NCBI GenBank assembly: GCA_002403305.1
Contig: DHHM01000010.1
Location: forward strand, 124,001-188,000
Length of the DNA stretch: 64,000 nt
Direction of reading: 5' to 3'
Source: Bacteroidales bacterium UBA4772
GTDB lineage: Bacteria > Bacteroidota > Bacteroidia > Bacteroidales > VadinHA17
Positions 8,466 through 16,912 of the stretch are shown here, in pieces. The notes under the pieces were generated by a model. It ran no database searches. It was not told where the DNA came from and saw nothing but the letters and a program-made list of their open reading frames with translations. How positions within the stretch are numbered: the first letter of the stretch is position 1; each line of letters opens with the position of its first letter. Position numbers and translations under genes: made by a program.

Positions 8466-10129
8466 TTTCTTGCCTCCTTTTTGATCTGTTTCAGTCTCTT
8501 CATCACCTCGTTGGTTCCGCGCCCAAAGTAATCGTGCACTGTCCGATATTCGGCAAACAGCCTGTTATAAGTCCGTGCATTTTCAGCCACCGGCCTGTAA
8601 GTGTAATCCTTCACTTTTGCCATGACGGCGGCAGCCTCCTGTATGGTGTCAAAACCACCGGCTGCCATGCCCGCAGCCACGGCACCGAACATCGCTGAGC
8701 CCAGTGCAGGCGCCTGCGGTGATCCGGAGATCTTTATCTCCCTGTTGATGACATCGGCATAGATCTGCATCACAAACGGGTTCTTCTCGGCAATGCCTCC
8801 TGCTGCATAGAATTCCTCTACCGGCACGCCATTCTCCTCGAAGGTGTCGATGATCATCCTCGTGCCGTAGGCCGTGGCTTCAATGAGTGCACGATAGATC
8901 TCCTCGGGCCTGGTGGTCAGTGACATTCCCGCTATCATGCCGGTGAGGTCAACATCAACAAGCACCGACCTGTTCCCGTTCCACCAGTCGAGGGCTACCA
9001 GGCCGCTCTCACCGGGCTTCAGTCTTGCTGCCTTCTCAGTCAGGAGCGTGTGCAGTTCGATGCCCATCGCATCGGCTTCTGCCTTATATTCTCCCGGTGT
9101 GCAGTTCTCGACGAACCACTGGAAGTGATCTCCCACGCAGCTCTGCCCGGCCTCATAACCAAAGAACCCTTCAATGATGCCGTCTTCAACCACGCCGCAC
9201 ATGCCCGGCACCTCCTTCTCGGTATCACTAAGGAGCATATGGCATGTTGAGGTGCCTATGATTGCCAGCATTTTCCCGGAGGAGGTTATGCCCACTGCAG
9301 GAACAGAAACATGAGCGTCAACGTTGGCGACAGCCACGGCTGTACCCTCTTTCAGCCCGGTCAGCTTTGATGCGGCAGGAGAGATGACTCCTGCCTTTGT
9401 TCCGACAGGCAGCAGTTTGCGTGATAGCTTCTCATCAACAAGGCTCTCCATCCCGGGATGAAGGGCTTTGAAAAAGTCAACGGAAGGATAGCCGTCATGC
9501 TTGTGCCATATGGCCTTATACCCGGCGGTACAGGTATTACGCGTCTCCACGCCGGTCAGCTGCCATACAACCCAGTCGGCAGCTTCGATGAAACGTGCGG
9601 CAGCATCATAAATTCCCTGATCCTCATTCAGCGTCTGCCATATCTTCGGTATCAGCCATTCGGATGATATCTTGCCTCCATAGCGACTAAGGAACTTCTC
9701 ACCTCGCTGCTCCGCGATGGCGTTCAGCCTGTTGGCCTCATCCTGGGCAGCATGGTGCTTCCAAAGTTTCACCCAGGCATTGGGTCTGCTTTTAAATTCA
9801 TCCATAAAACAAAGCGGAGTGCCGTCAGCCGTCACCGGCAGCATGGTACAGGCCGTAAAGTCGATCCCCAGTCCCGCTATCTGTTCCGGAACCACCGAGG
9901 CCATCTTCATAACAGCCGGAATGGTAACACGGAACACATCAAGATAATCCTGCGGGTGCTGAAGGGCCCAGTCGACACCCAGAGGGGTGCCGTCAGGGAG
10001 CTTCTCATCCATCACCCCGTGTGGATAGTCATGAACGGCAACCGCTACCTCTTCTCCGGTTGTCGTATCAACCAAAACGGCTCTGCCCGATAGCGTCCCG
10101 AAATCTACACCTATAGAATATTTATGCAT
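8462..10129 (-). CDS. araB: Ribulokinase (FGGY carbohydrate kinase)
   Basis: ATP-dependent phosphorylation of L-ribulose to L-ribulose-5-phosphate in the cytoplasm. The 555-aa protein opens with the FGGY-type GVDFGTLSGRAVLVD phosphate loop, contains TACTMLPV and TAGYKAIW, and in the second half has IGTSTCHMLLS and AAGGIAEKNPFVMQIYADV, all usual for AraB. The length matches the E. coli enzyme (566). It sits between araD (21 bases upstream) and GH127 copy B (4-base overlap). No signal peptide, as expected. Confidence 0.95.
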   Translation of the reverse strand: MHKYSIGVDFGTLSGRAVLVDTTTGEEVAVAVHDYPHGVMDEKLPDGTPLGVDWALQHPQDYLDVFRVTIPAVMKMASVVPEQIAGLGIDFTACTMLPVTADGTPLCFMDEFKSRPNAWVKLWKHHAAQDEANRLNAIAEQRGEKFLSRYGGKISSEWLIPKIWQTLNEDQGIYDAAARFIEAADWVVWQLTGVETRNTCTAGYKAIWHKHDGYPSVDFFKALHPGMESLVDEKLSRKLLPVGTKAGVISPAASKLTGLKEGTAVAVANVDAHVSVPAVGITSSGKMLAIIGTSTCHMLLSDTEKEVPGMCGVVEDGIIEGFFGYEAGQSCVGDHFQWFVENCTPGEYKAEADAMGIELHTLLTEKAARLKPGESGLVALDWWNGNRSVLVDVDLTGMIAGMSLTTRPEEIYRALIEATAYGTRMIIDTFEENGVPVEEFYAAGGIAEKNPFVMQIYADVINREIKISGSPQAPALGSAMFGAVAAGMAAGGFDTIQEAAAVMAKVKDYTYRPVAENARTYNRLFAEYRTVHDYFGRGTNEVMKRLKQIKKEARK

Positions 10130-10150
10130 ATGATATGACTTTAAAAGAAA

Positions 10151-10840
10151 TTATTTTTTTTGACCGTAATAGGCATTCCTTCCGTGCTTCCGCAGGTAAT
10201 GCCTGTCCAGTAGGTGACTGTCGATCTCCTGCGGCGGGGCCAGGCTGACAGAGAGGAGCGCCATCCGGGCCACCTCTTCCAGGATAACGGCATTATGTAC
10301 GGCGATGGCCGGTGTGACACCCCATGTGAAAGGGCCGTGTGAATTAACAAGCACGGCAGGCATGGTTAAAGGATCCCTGCCTGCGACTGCTTCCGCTATC
10401 GCCAGTCCGGTATTATACTCATAGTCTGTCTCCGTCTCCCCGGCTGTAAGCCTCCTGGTCACCGGCACAGGACCGTAGAAATAGTCGGCGTGAGTTGTGC
10501 CCAGGCAGGGTATCGCCCTGCCGGCCTGGGCCCAGGCTGTGGCGTGGGTCGAGTGGGTGTGAACCACACCGCCCAGCTCCGGGAACGAACTGTAAAGGGC
10601 AAGATGGGTGGGAGTATCTGTTGAAGGGTTTAAAGTTCCCTCCACAACATTCCCGTCGATATCAATGACCACCATGTCATTGACTGTCATCTCACTGTAG
10701 GCTACACCAGATGGCTTGATGACCACCAATCCCGACTCCCTGTCATACCCGCTGACATTTCCGAAAGTCATTATGACCAGTCCGTGATTTACCAGTTCAA
10801 GGTTAGCCCTGTATACATCCTCCTTAAGTTTTTCGAGCAT
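10151..10840 (-). CDS. araD: L-ribulose-5-phosphate 4-epimerase
   Basis: Class II aldolase-family enzyme that turns L-ribulose-5-P into D-xylulose-5-P, the entry to the pentose phosphate pathway. 229 aa; the zinc ligands are visible in VVHTHSTHATAW (His94, His96) and LVNSHGPFTWG (His168). The phosphate-binding segments GNVSG and KPSGV are also present. The gene lies 44 bases after the regulator and 21 bases before araB. Confidence 0.95.
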   Translation of the reverse strand: MLEKLKEDVYRANLELVNHGLVIMTFGNVSGYDRESGLVVIKPSGVAYSEMTVNDMVVIDIDGNVVEGTLNPSTDTPTHLALYSSFPELGGVVHTHSTHATAWAQAGRAIPCLGTTHADYFYGPVPVTRRLTAGETETDYEYNTGLAIAEAVAGRDPLTMPAVLVNSHGPFTWGVTPAIAVHNAVILEEVARMALLSVSLAPPQEIDSHLLDRHYLRKHGRNAYYGQKK

Positions 10841-10884
10841 GATGCTGTTGTTTGAGTGTTATGCCTGCCGTCAATGCCCCTCTA

Positions 10885-11589
10885 TCAGCTTACGGCAAGG
10901 TTGAAAAAGAAGCCGTTCCTGGCCAGCTCCCTGTATTTGGCTTCGTTGAACCTGTAATACCAGGCCCCCTTCTTTGATGTCTCCCTCTCCTTCTCTTCCT
11001 GTTTTTCAAGGAGCTCCATAGACAGTATCTTCTTCCTGAAATTACGTTTATCTATCGGCCTCTGGTAAATTGCTTCGTAAAGGTTCTGGAGCTGCACAAG
11101 GGTAAATTTTTCGGGAAGAAGCTCAAAGCCTATCGGTCTCACCTTGACTTTCTCCACAAGTTCCCTGAGAGCCCTGTCAACCATTTTCTTATGGTCAAAG
11201 ATCAGCTCCGGGAGGTTTGATATTGATCTCCAGTGGGCTCCGTTCTTCCTTCTTATCTCAGGGTCCAGGTCATGTATGCCGATGAGTGCGAAGTAAGCTG
11301 TTGATATCACCCTGGCGCCCGGGTCACGATCTGTCTCGCCATATGTGTAGAGCTGTTCCATGTACAGGTCAGAGAGACCTGTCAGACTGCAGAGCACCCT
11401 GCATGCAGCATCGTCAAGGCTCTCATTCTCCTGCACAAAGCCCCCCGCAAGCGACCACTGCCCCAGAGCCGGCTCAAAGCTTCTCTTTATCAGAAGCAAT
11501 TTGAGCTCCTTCTCCAGGATATCATATCCGAAGATTATACAGTCTACAGCGAGGTAGTGTTTGTCATATCCTGAATAAATGTGGGTCAT
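10885..11589 (-). CDS. araR: Nudix-fold transcriptional regulator of arabinose genes (AraR/NrtR type)
   Basis: 234 aa: an N-terminal Nudix-like domain (about 1-150) and a C-terminal winged helix (about 150-234, with KFTLVQLQNLYEAIY and DKRNFRKKIL). This is the layout of the arabinose regulator described in Bacteroides thetaiotaomicron, which represses and is released by arabinose. The Nudix box at WSLAGGFVQENESL is followed by CRVLCSLTGL, so the REUxEE catalytic glutamates are missing; the domain should bind a ligand rather than hydrolyse one. The gene is inside the operon it is expected to control, between araA (94 bases upstream) and araD. A Nudix hydrolase of unknown substrate is the alternative, but the missing glutamates argue against it. 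Confidence 0.88.
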   Translation of the reverse strand: MTHIYSGYDKHYLAVDCIIFGYDILEKELKLLLIKRSFEPALGQWSLAGGFVQENESLDDAACRVLCSLTGLSDLYMEQLYTYGETDRDPGARVISTAYFALIGIHDLDPEIRRKNGAHWRSISNLPELIFDHKKMVDRALRELVEKVKVRPIGFELLPEKFTLVQLQNLYEAIYQRPIDKRNFRKKILSMELLEKQEEKERETSKKGAWYYRFNEAKYRELARNGFFFNLAVS

Positions 11590-11683
11590 ACTTTTCAGAT
11601 CATATATATAACAAAATGTTTATGCCCCGGCCGGATCGATCTTGCATGAAATCTCATGTTCCAATCCTTTTTCGAGCTACTGT

Positions 11684-13168
11684 TCATGCAGGTTTCATGC
11701 GATAGTAAAGATCGTTCCACCTCAGCTCCTTCCTTAAAAGTTCAATAACGCATTTTTGATCTATCAGGATGAATTCCGTTCCGGTGATGGCAGCGTATTC
11801 AGCCATATGTTCTGCTGTAAGCGACTGGCTGAATCCGGTGTGATGGGCTCCGCCGGCGTATATCCATGCTGCTGCGGCAGTCCTGAGATCAGGTTCAGGT
11901 TTCCACAGCACGCTGGCTACGGGCAGCACGGGCATCGGCGGACACTCAACCACCTTCAGGTTATTCACTATGAGCCGGAAGCGGTCTCCCATCTCAATCA
12001 TTGATGCCGCAATGGCCTTTCCGGTGTCGGCTTTGAACACCAGGCGTGCCGGGTCATCCCTGCCTCCAATACCCAGGGGATGCACCTCGAGGGCAGGCTT
12101 GCCGGAAGAAATTGAAGGGCACACCTCCAGCATATGCGCACCGAGGACAGTCATGTTCTGAGGTTCCAGATGATAGGTGTAGTCTTCCATGAAGGAGGTT
12201 CCTCCTTCCAGCCCCTCCGCCATCACCTTCATGATACGCACCAGCGCAGCCGTCTTCCAGTCGCCCTCGGCGCCGAAGCCGTAACCATCGGCCATGAGTC
12301 TCTGGACAGCCAGTCCCGGCAATTGGACAAGCCCGTGCAGGTCCTCGAAGTTGGTGGTGAAGGCTTTGAAGCCTCCCTCTTCCAGGAAGGCACGCATGCC
12401 GGCCTCAATACGTGCTGCCTCCCTGACAGCCGGAGAAGCCAGTGTTTTCGCCGGAGCATTGTATTCATCCCCATACTGCCGTACCAGAGTACTGATTTGC
12501 CTGTCAGACACCTTGCCGACGGCATCTGTAAGGTCGCCGACACCGTATCCGTGAACCTCATAATCAAGATGCATCTGTGCTGACACCTTGTCTCCTTCAG
12601 TGACAGCAACATCCCTCATGTTATCCCCAAAACGGGCCACCTTCAGCGAATGGGCCTCCAGTGCCCCGGCAGCTGCGCGCGACCAGGTGCCGATGGCCTT
12701 GAGCGCCTCCTTATCCTGCCAGTGTCCGACAACCACCTTTCTCTCCAGACCGAGACGTGTACAGATGAAACCGAACTCACGGTCACCGTGCGCCGACTGG
12801 TTCAGGTTCATGAAGTCCATATCGATCTCAGGCCAGGGTATGTCGCGGTTAAACTGCGTATGGAAATGCAGCAGAGGCTTGTGGAGTCTCTTTAGTCCTG
12901 ATATCCACATCTTTGCCGGCGAAAAAGTATGCATCCAGGCAATAAGCCCGGCACAGTCAGGTGAGTTGTTGGCTTCCAGACAGATTGAGGTAATGGCGTC
13001 GGCAGTTGTCAGCACCGGCTTGAAAACGACCTTAACCGGTATGTCGCCCGACCTGTCAAGGGCCTTTGCAATGGTCCCTGAGTCGGATTCGACCTGCTTC
13101 AATGTCTCCTCTCCGTAAAGATGCTGACTGCCTGTGACAAACCACAGTTCAACTTTATTGCTTTTCAT
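11684..13168 (-). CDS. araA: L-arabinose isomerase
   Basis: Converts L-arabinose to L-ribulose; cytoplasmic, manganese dependent. 494 aa, close to the 500 of E. coli AraA. Visible family marks are ELWFVTGSQHLYGEETLKQV at the N-terminus, LIAWMHTFSPAKMWI, GYGFGAEGDWKTAALVR with an active-site Glu, SFMEDYTYHL with a second Glu, and HHTGFSQ for a metal-binding His. It follows the symporter by 33 bases and is second in the operon. Confidence 0.96.
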   Translation of the reverse strand: MKSNKVELWFVTGSQHLYGEETLKQVESDSGTIAKALDRSGDIPVKVVFKPVLTTADAITSICLEANNSPDCAGLIAWMHTFSPAKMWISGLKRLHKPLLHFHTQFNRDIPWPEIDMDFMNLNQSAHGDREFGFICTRLGLERKVVVGHWQDKEALKAIGTWSRAAAGALEAHSLKVARFGDNMRDVAVTEGDKVSAQMHLDYEVHGYGVGDLTDAVGKVSDRQISTLVRQYGDEYNAPAKTLASPAVREAARIEAGMRAFLEEGGFKAFTTNFEDLHGLVQLPGLAVQRLMADGYGFGAEGDWKTAALVRIMKVMAEGLEGGTSFMEDYTYHLEPQNMTVLGAHMLEVCPSISSGKPALEVHPLGIGGRDDPARLVFKADTGKAIAASMIEMGDRFRLIVNNLKVVECPPMPVLPVASVLWKPEPDLRTAAAAWIYAGGAHHTGFSQSLTAEHMAEYAAITGTEFILIDQKCVIELLRKELRWNDLYYRMKPA

Positions 13169-13201
13169 TTCGTTAAAATATCTTTTCTATATAAATAGGT
13201 G

Positions 13202-14857
13202 TTAATTCCAGAAATAAGCGTAGAATACAATGATCACCGTGATGATGACAACAGAGGTGATGACATCCCATTTGTTCCAGCTGGCACGGGTGATGGCCTT
13301 CTGTTCGGCTGTGGCAGAGCCGAGATATAGTCCCGCTATCTTGTGTTCTGCAATTCTGGGAGTGAAGTAGCTCACAATGATCATTGTCACTATTACTATA
13401 CCGAAGTTTACGATCTCATAATGCAGCCAGTTGGTACCCACGAAGACCTGGTAAATGACGCCGTCAGCATCCAGGTATCCCTTGAACACGGTGAATATAA
13501 GGCGGAACATGCCGATCGTGAATCCTGTTAGAAGCCCCGTCAGTCCTGCTGCGGGAGTAATTTTTTTAGAGAGTATCCCGAGGAGGAATGCCGCGGCGAT
13601 GCCGGGAGCCAGCAGAGACTGAACATCCTGCAGGTATGCATAGAGCACCTTGCCTATGCCTTTCATTACAGGTATCCAGAGTATCCCCAGTATAACCACC
13701 ACTACGGTGGCTATACGTCCTACCCTTACAAGCTCTGCCTCCGAAGCCTTTGGCTTGTATTTCTGGTAGAAGTCAATCGTAAACAGGGCCGCTGAGGAGT
13801 TGAAGAGGGATGCCAGCGAACTCATCAACGCCGCGAGAATGCCTCCGACAACCAGTCCTTTAAAACCTATGGGCAACAGCTCCTTGATTAGGGTGGAGAA
13901 TGCCGAGTCAGAGCTGGCAAGATGAATGACTCCCTGCTGATTAAGGGCATATGCTATCATGCCGGGGATGAGGAAGATAAAGACAGGTGTCAGTTTCAGG
14001 AAGCCCCCGAAGATGGCACCGCGACGTGCCTGCGTCTGGTCGCGCCCCGAAAGGACACGCTGAACGATGTACTGATCGGTACACCAGTACCAGAATCCGA
14101 TGATGGCAGAGCCGAGCAGCACACCGGTCCACGGGAAGGTAGGATCCTTGGGCGACCTGATAAGCTGGGTCATGGTGTCACCGTATTCGTTGACGGGCAC
14201 AGCACGACAGATGTGCATCAGCTCATCCCATCCGCCAACCTTGATCAGGCCGGCGATCAGGACCGCTATAGAACCGGCAAGCAGGATTGGCGTCTGCAGT
14301 ACCGAGGTCCACAATACAGCCCTCATGCCCCCCAGGGCAGTGTAGATGCCGGTGATGACAACCAGCCCGATGGCACTGATCCAGAAGAAATCAATGCCCC
14401 ACATCGACTCTATGCCGAAGACATCCTTGAAGACCACTCCCCCGGCATAGACGGTGACCGCCACCTTCGTCAGGACATAACTGACAAGAGATATTATTGA
14501 GAGTACCGACCGTGATGCTTTGTTATAGCGCCTCTCAAGGAACTCGGGCATGGTGAAGACCCCGCTACGCGCATAAAAAGGCACAAAGAGCCATCCCAGA
14601 AGCAATATCAGCCATCCGTGCATCTCCCAGTGGGCCATGGCCATCCCTGATGAGGCTCCGGCTCCGGCAAGCCCTACGAGATGCTCAGACCCGATGTTGG
14701 AAGCAAAGATCGAGGCTCCGATCGCTATCCAGGTGGCATCACGCCCGGCAAGAAAATAGTCGCTTGATGTCTTACTCTTTGATCGGACAGCAAGCACGAT
14801 GAAGACAATCAGTGTGAGGACAAACGCCCCCAAAACGATCCAGTCAAGTGTCAGCAT
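13202..14857 (-). CDS. Sodium/sugar symporter, SSS (SGLT) family
   Basis: Inner-membrane transporter expected to bring L-arabinose in with Na+. 551 aa with about 14 hydrophobic segments. The family core is present: SSDYFLAGRDATWIAIGASI and FASNIGSEHLVGLAG in the first two helices, GVFTMPEFLERRYN, and LMSSLASLFNSSAALFTID, which resembles the Na+-site helix. It is the first gene of the arabinose operon; about 650 bases without genes lie upstream and must contain the promoter. The sugar is inferred from the neighbours only. Confidence 0.9.
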   Translation of the reverse strand: MLTLDWIVLGAFVLTLIVFIVLAVRSKSKTSSDYFLAGRDATWIAIGASIFASNIGSEHLVGLAGAGASSGMAMAHWEMHGWLILLLGWLFVPFYARSGVFTMPEFLERRYNKASRSVLSIISLVSYVLTKVAVTVYAGGVVFKDVFGIESMWGIDFFWISAIGLVVITGIYTALGGMRAVLWTSVLQTPILLAGSIAVLIAGLIKVGGWDELMHICRAVPVNEYGDTMTQLIRSPKDPTFPWTGVLLGSAIIGFWYWCTDQYIVQRVLSGRDQTQARRGAIFGGFLKLTPVFIFLIPGMIAYALNQQGVIHLASSDSAFSTLIKELLPIGFKGLVVGGILAALMSSLASLFNSSAALFTIDFYQKYKPKASEAELVRVGRIATVVVVILGILWIPVMKGIGKVLYAYLQDVQSLLAPGIAAAFLLGILSKKITPAAGLTGLLTGFTIGMFRLIFTVFKGYLDADGVIYQVFVGTNWLHYEIVNFGIVIVTMIIVSYFTPRIAEHKIAGLYLGSATAEQKAITRASWNKWDVITSVVIITVIIVFYAYFWN

Positions 14858-14928
14858 GATTCTTTCGTCGTTAGGTTAACTATGTAGGTTTAATTTGCTT
14901 CTGAAGCTGTAAAATCTTCCACCGTCAC

Positions 14929-15060
14929 TTCTGCTGACTGCCGACTGCTGACTGCCGACTGCTGACTGCTGACTGCCGACTGCCGACTGCTGACTGCCGA
15001 CTGCTGACTGCCGACTGCCGACTGCCGACTGCCGACTGCCGACTGCCGACTGCCGACTGA
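14929..15060. repeat. 7-bp satellite, GACTGCC/GACTGCT units
   Basis: About 19 tandem copies of GACTGCC or GACTGCT run without interruption. The right third is pure GACTGCC, the left part alternates the two. Translated on the - strand it would give a QSAVGSR heptapeptide repeat, but no start, signal or flanking coding pattern supports a protein. Tracts like this are prone to slippage and lie where a transcription start region would be expected. Confidence 0.85.
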
Positions 15061-15402
15061 TCCGCCGCCGCCCCTGCAATCCGGCTGCTCTCCGCAATCT
15101 GGAGGATCACCCCACTACTGCCGCCCCTGCAATCCGGCTGCTCACTAAAATGACCCACCGGGTCATTTATTTACGCTCGCCCCTCTACTCCCTACTCCCT
15201 GACCATGCAATTTATGCAATCTTTTAAATGTAATGCATACACTTCTACATTTTTTTTCATAAAAAAAATTTCTGTCTTTCATCTTTTCTTCATCTTGTAA
15301 TGAATATTTTTGTTGTGTAATGATGAAAATACTTTGAGATTCAGGCTGATTACAAAATTATAAAAGGATCTTCGGGTATTAAAAACAGGATTAGTTATGA
15401 AC

Positions 15403-15457
15403 CCTCCATGTATTTACATACGCAAACACAGTAGTATAATAATTAAATACATGGAGG
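15403..15457. repeat. Perfect 14-bp inverted repeat upstream of repeat protein 1
   Basis: CCTCCATGTATTTA at 15403-15416 is the exact reverse complement of TAAATACATGGAGG at 15444-15457, with a 27-base loop. No T-run follows, so it is not a simple terminator. It could be a regulator site pair or an RNA structure in the leader of the gene starting at 15510. Confidence 0.7.
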
Positions 15458-15460
15458 CTC

Positions 15461-15476
15461 TCCCGATAAATCGGGA
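15461..15476. repeat. Dispersed palindrome TCCCGATAAATCGGGA, copy 1
   Basis: Seven-base arms (TCCCGAT / ATCGGGA) around AA. The same palindrome on the other strand is at 47244-47259. It sits 4 bases after the 14-bp inverted repeat and 33 bases before the start codon of repeat protein 1. Confidence 0.65.
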
Positions 15477-15509
15477 CAGGCTATCATACCATTGAAGTTA
15501 AAACAGCAT

Positions 15510-15986
15510 ATGATGAAAAAGATTAAGACACTCCTGCTGACAGCCGTCGTGATAATGATCACCGCAGGAGTAATAAATGCACAGGAGGTGTCGGTGACGC
15601 CTGACACGGCCAGGGCAGGTGCGCAGCAGGGTAGCCAGCTGACGCAGGAGCAGCAGGGGGAGCAGGCCAGTACTGGCGAGCAGGCGCAGACACAGGCAGG
15701 GGACCAGAAACAGACGCAGACGCAGACACAGGCAGGGGAGCAGGCGCAGACACAGGCAGGAGAAAAAGTACAGACACAGGCCGGTGAGCAGGCTCAGAAC
15801 CGCGTTCAGTCCAAAGGCCAGCCACAGAGCGGCAATGCATCAGGGGTAAAGAAGGTGCAGAGTGCACGTCCTGACTGGAGCAAAGCGCGCGGTGCACGTC
15901 CGGCCTCCATCGAGCGCCCGTCGGGATCACGCATACCCAGGGGTGCCGGCAGACCCGCCGGAGCAAAAGGACCTGGAAGAAGGTAA
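15510..15986 (+). CDS. Secreted Gln/Thr-rich repeat protein 1 with basic C-terminus
   Basis: I do not recognise a family. The ATG at 15510 starts a clear signal peptide (MMKKIKTLLLTAVV..., cleavage after VINAQ); a TTG at 15492 is less likely. The mature protein is about 130 residues of low complexity: repeats of QAGEQAQTQ type rich in Gln, Thr, Ala and Glu (about residues 35-105), then an Arg/Gly/Pro-rich basic tail ending GRPAGAKGPGRR. A second protein of the same design is at 18997-19557, with an outer-membrane-type protein and a two-component system between them. It may be a surface, matrix or metal-binding polymer, but that is inference only. Confidence 0.75.
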   Translation: MMKKIKTLLLTAVVIMITAGVINAQEVSVTPDTARAGAQQGSQLTQEQQGEQASTGEQAQTQAGDQKQTQTQTQAGEQAQTQAGEKVQTQAGEQAQNRVQSKGQPQSGNASGVKKVQSARPDWSKARGARPASIERPSGSRIPRGAGRPAGAKGPGRR

Positions 15987-16006
15987 TATTATATCTCACG
16001 GACGAA

Positions 16007-16903
16007 ATGAGAGGAAAGTTTTCATTGATTGGTGCAACAGCCTGCGGCATAATGCTGCAGGCTTTTGTCATGCAGCTGCCGGCCCAGACCGTTGCCGGCA
16101 CCCTGGCTGCCACTGACACAGTCTCCGTTGAAGTCACCGCGGAGGAGGATAGTTCAGTTCATTCATTCTATGCCGGAACCGGTTACGGCAGCAATATGAT
16201 CTACCTGGGGACAACCATGTCGCAGGATCACGGCTTCGGCTATGCATCCCTGTCATACGGTCTGAAGGACAAACTATACCTGTCGGCGACAGGCTATACC
16301 ATAAGCGGCTTCTCTCCCTTCACTGCATTCTACAGCCTCGGCCTCAGCTTCAATCATACCTTTAATACATGGTTTGACATAAGCCTGGGGCTCTCACGTT
16401 ACAATATTGCGGAGTCACTAAGGGACACACTGTTCAATAACTTCACCTATGCCGACGCCACCCTTGGCTTCGACTGGAGGATACTATATACTAAGATATC
16501 GCTCGGCGGCCTCTTCGCTGACGGCGGCCAGGCCTATCTTCAGACCAGGCACTCGAGGTATTTTGAGACACCCTCGTTTGCCGGCGACAAGGCCTTCTTC
16601 TCTTTTGATCCCTATGTGAACATCCTGTTCGGCAAGATGATCAGCATTGAGACCACCGAAGGCACCACCACCACCGTCTCTCCCGGTTACAGGCCCTGGA
16701 AGAACAACCAGGGTTCATCAACCACCTACACGGAGACCTTCGGGCCCATGGAGATCGACTTCGGGCTGCCCATATCCTTCAGCTACGACTTCTTTACGCT
16801 GGAGATCGAACCGGGGTATGTCATCCCCTTCTACTCAGAGACAGGCACAACAGGTATGAAAGGTTTTCTCTTTATGGCAAGCGCCTTCTTCAGGATTTTT
16901 TAA
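16007..16903 (+). CDS. Predicted outer-membrane beta-barrel-like protein, unknown function
   Basis: 298 aa with an N-terminal export signal (hydrophobic segment to about residue 27, LPAQ cleavage). The mature part alternates hydrophobic and polar residues with many aromatic-rich strand-like stretches (YGLKDKLYLSATGY, FYSLGLSFNHTFNTWFDISLGLS, PISFSYDFFTLEIEPGYVIPFYSET) and ends with a C-terminal Phe (FFRIF), the classic Bam recognition residue. It starts 20 bases after repeat protein 1 and ends 9 bases before the response regulator, so the genes are likely one transcript. It may transport or anchor the repeat protein; no family name can be given. Confidence 0.7.
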   Translation: MRGKFSLIGATACGIMLQAFVMQLPAQTVAGTLAATDTVSVEVTAEEDSSVHSFYAGTGYGSNMIYLGTTMSQDHGFGYASLSYGLKDKLYLSATGYTISGFSPFTAFYSLGLSFNHTFNTWFDISLGLSRYNIAESLRDTLFNNFTYADATLGFDWRILYTKISLGGLFADGGQAYLQTRHSRYFETPSFAGDKAFFSFDPYVNILFGKMISIETTEGTTTTVSPGYRPWKNNQGSSTTYTETFGPMEIDFGLPISFSYDFFTLEIEPGYVIPFYSETGTTGMKGFLFMASAFFRIF

Positions 16904-16912
16904 CTTTGGATC

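Larger units (their letters stand above)
14858..15509. other. Gene-free divergent region between arabinose operon and repeat-protein cassette
   Basis: No gene is visible in these ~650 bases. From left to right: a short leader upstream of the symporter, the 7-bp satellite (14929-15060), a 24-bp direct repeat GCCGCCCCTGCAATCCGGCT... (15067-15090 and 15120-15143), an AT-rich tract (about 15225-15400) that should hold promoters for both sides, then two inverted repeats (15403-15476). I could not fix a convincing -33/-7 pair. Confidence 0.6.

Noticed and set aside
13922..14500. 192-codon + strand frame opposite the symporter gene
   Set aside because: Antisense of transmembrane codons gives charged low-information sequence; no support.
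14858..14928. Promoter for the arabinose operon directly upstream of the symporter
   Set aside because: No acceptable TTTG/TAnnTTTG pair at proper spacing was found, so none is reported.
14929..15060. Possible CRISPR or iteron origin
   Set aside because: The 7-bp units are contiguous with no spacers; no replication genes nearby.
14876..15158. Short - strand frames reading QSAVGSR heptads
   Set aside because: They only translate the 7-bp satellite; three frames are open for the same reason.
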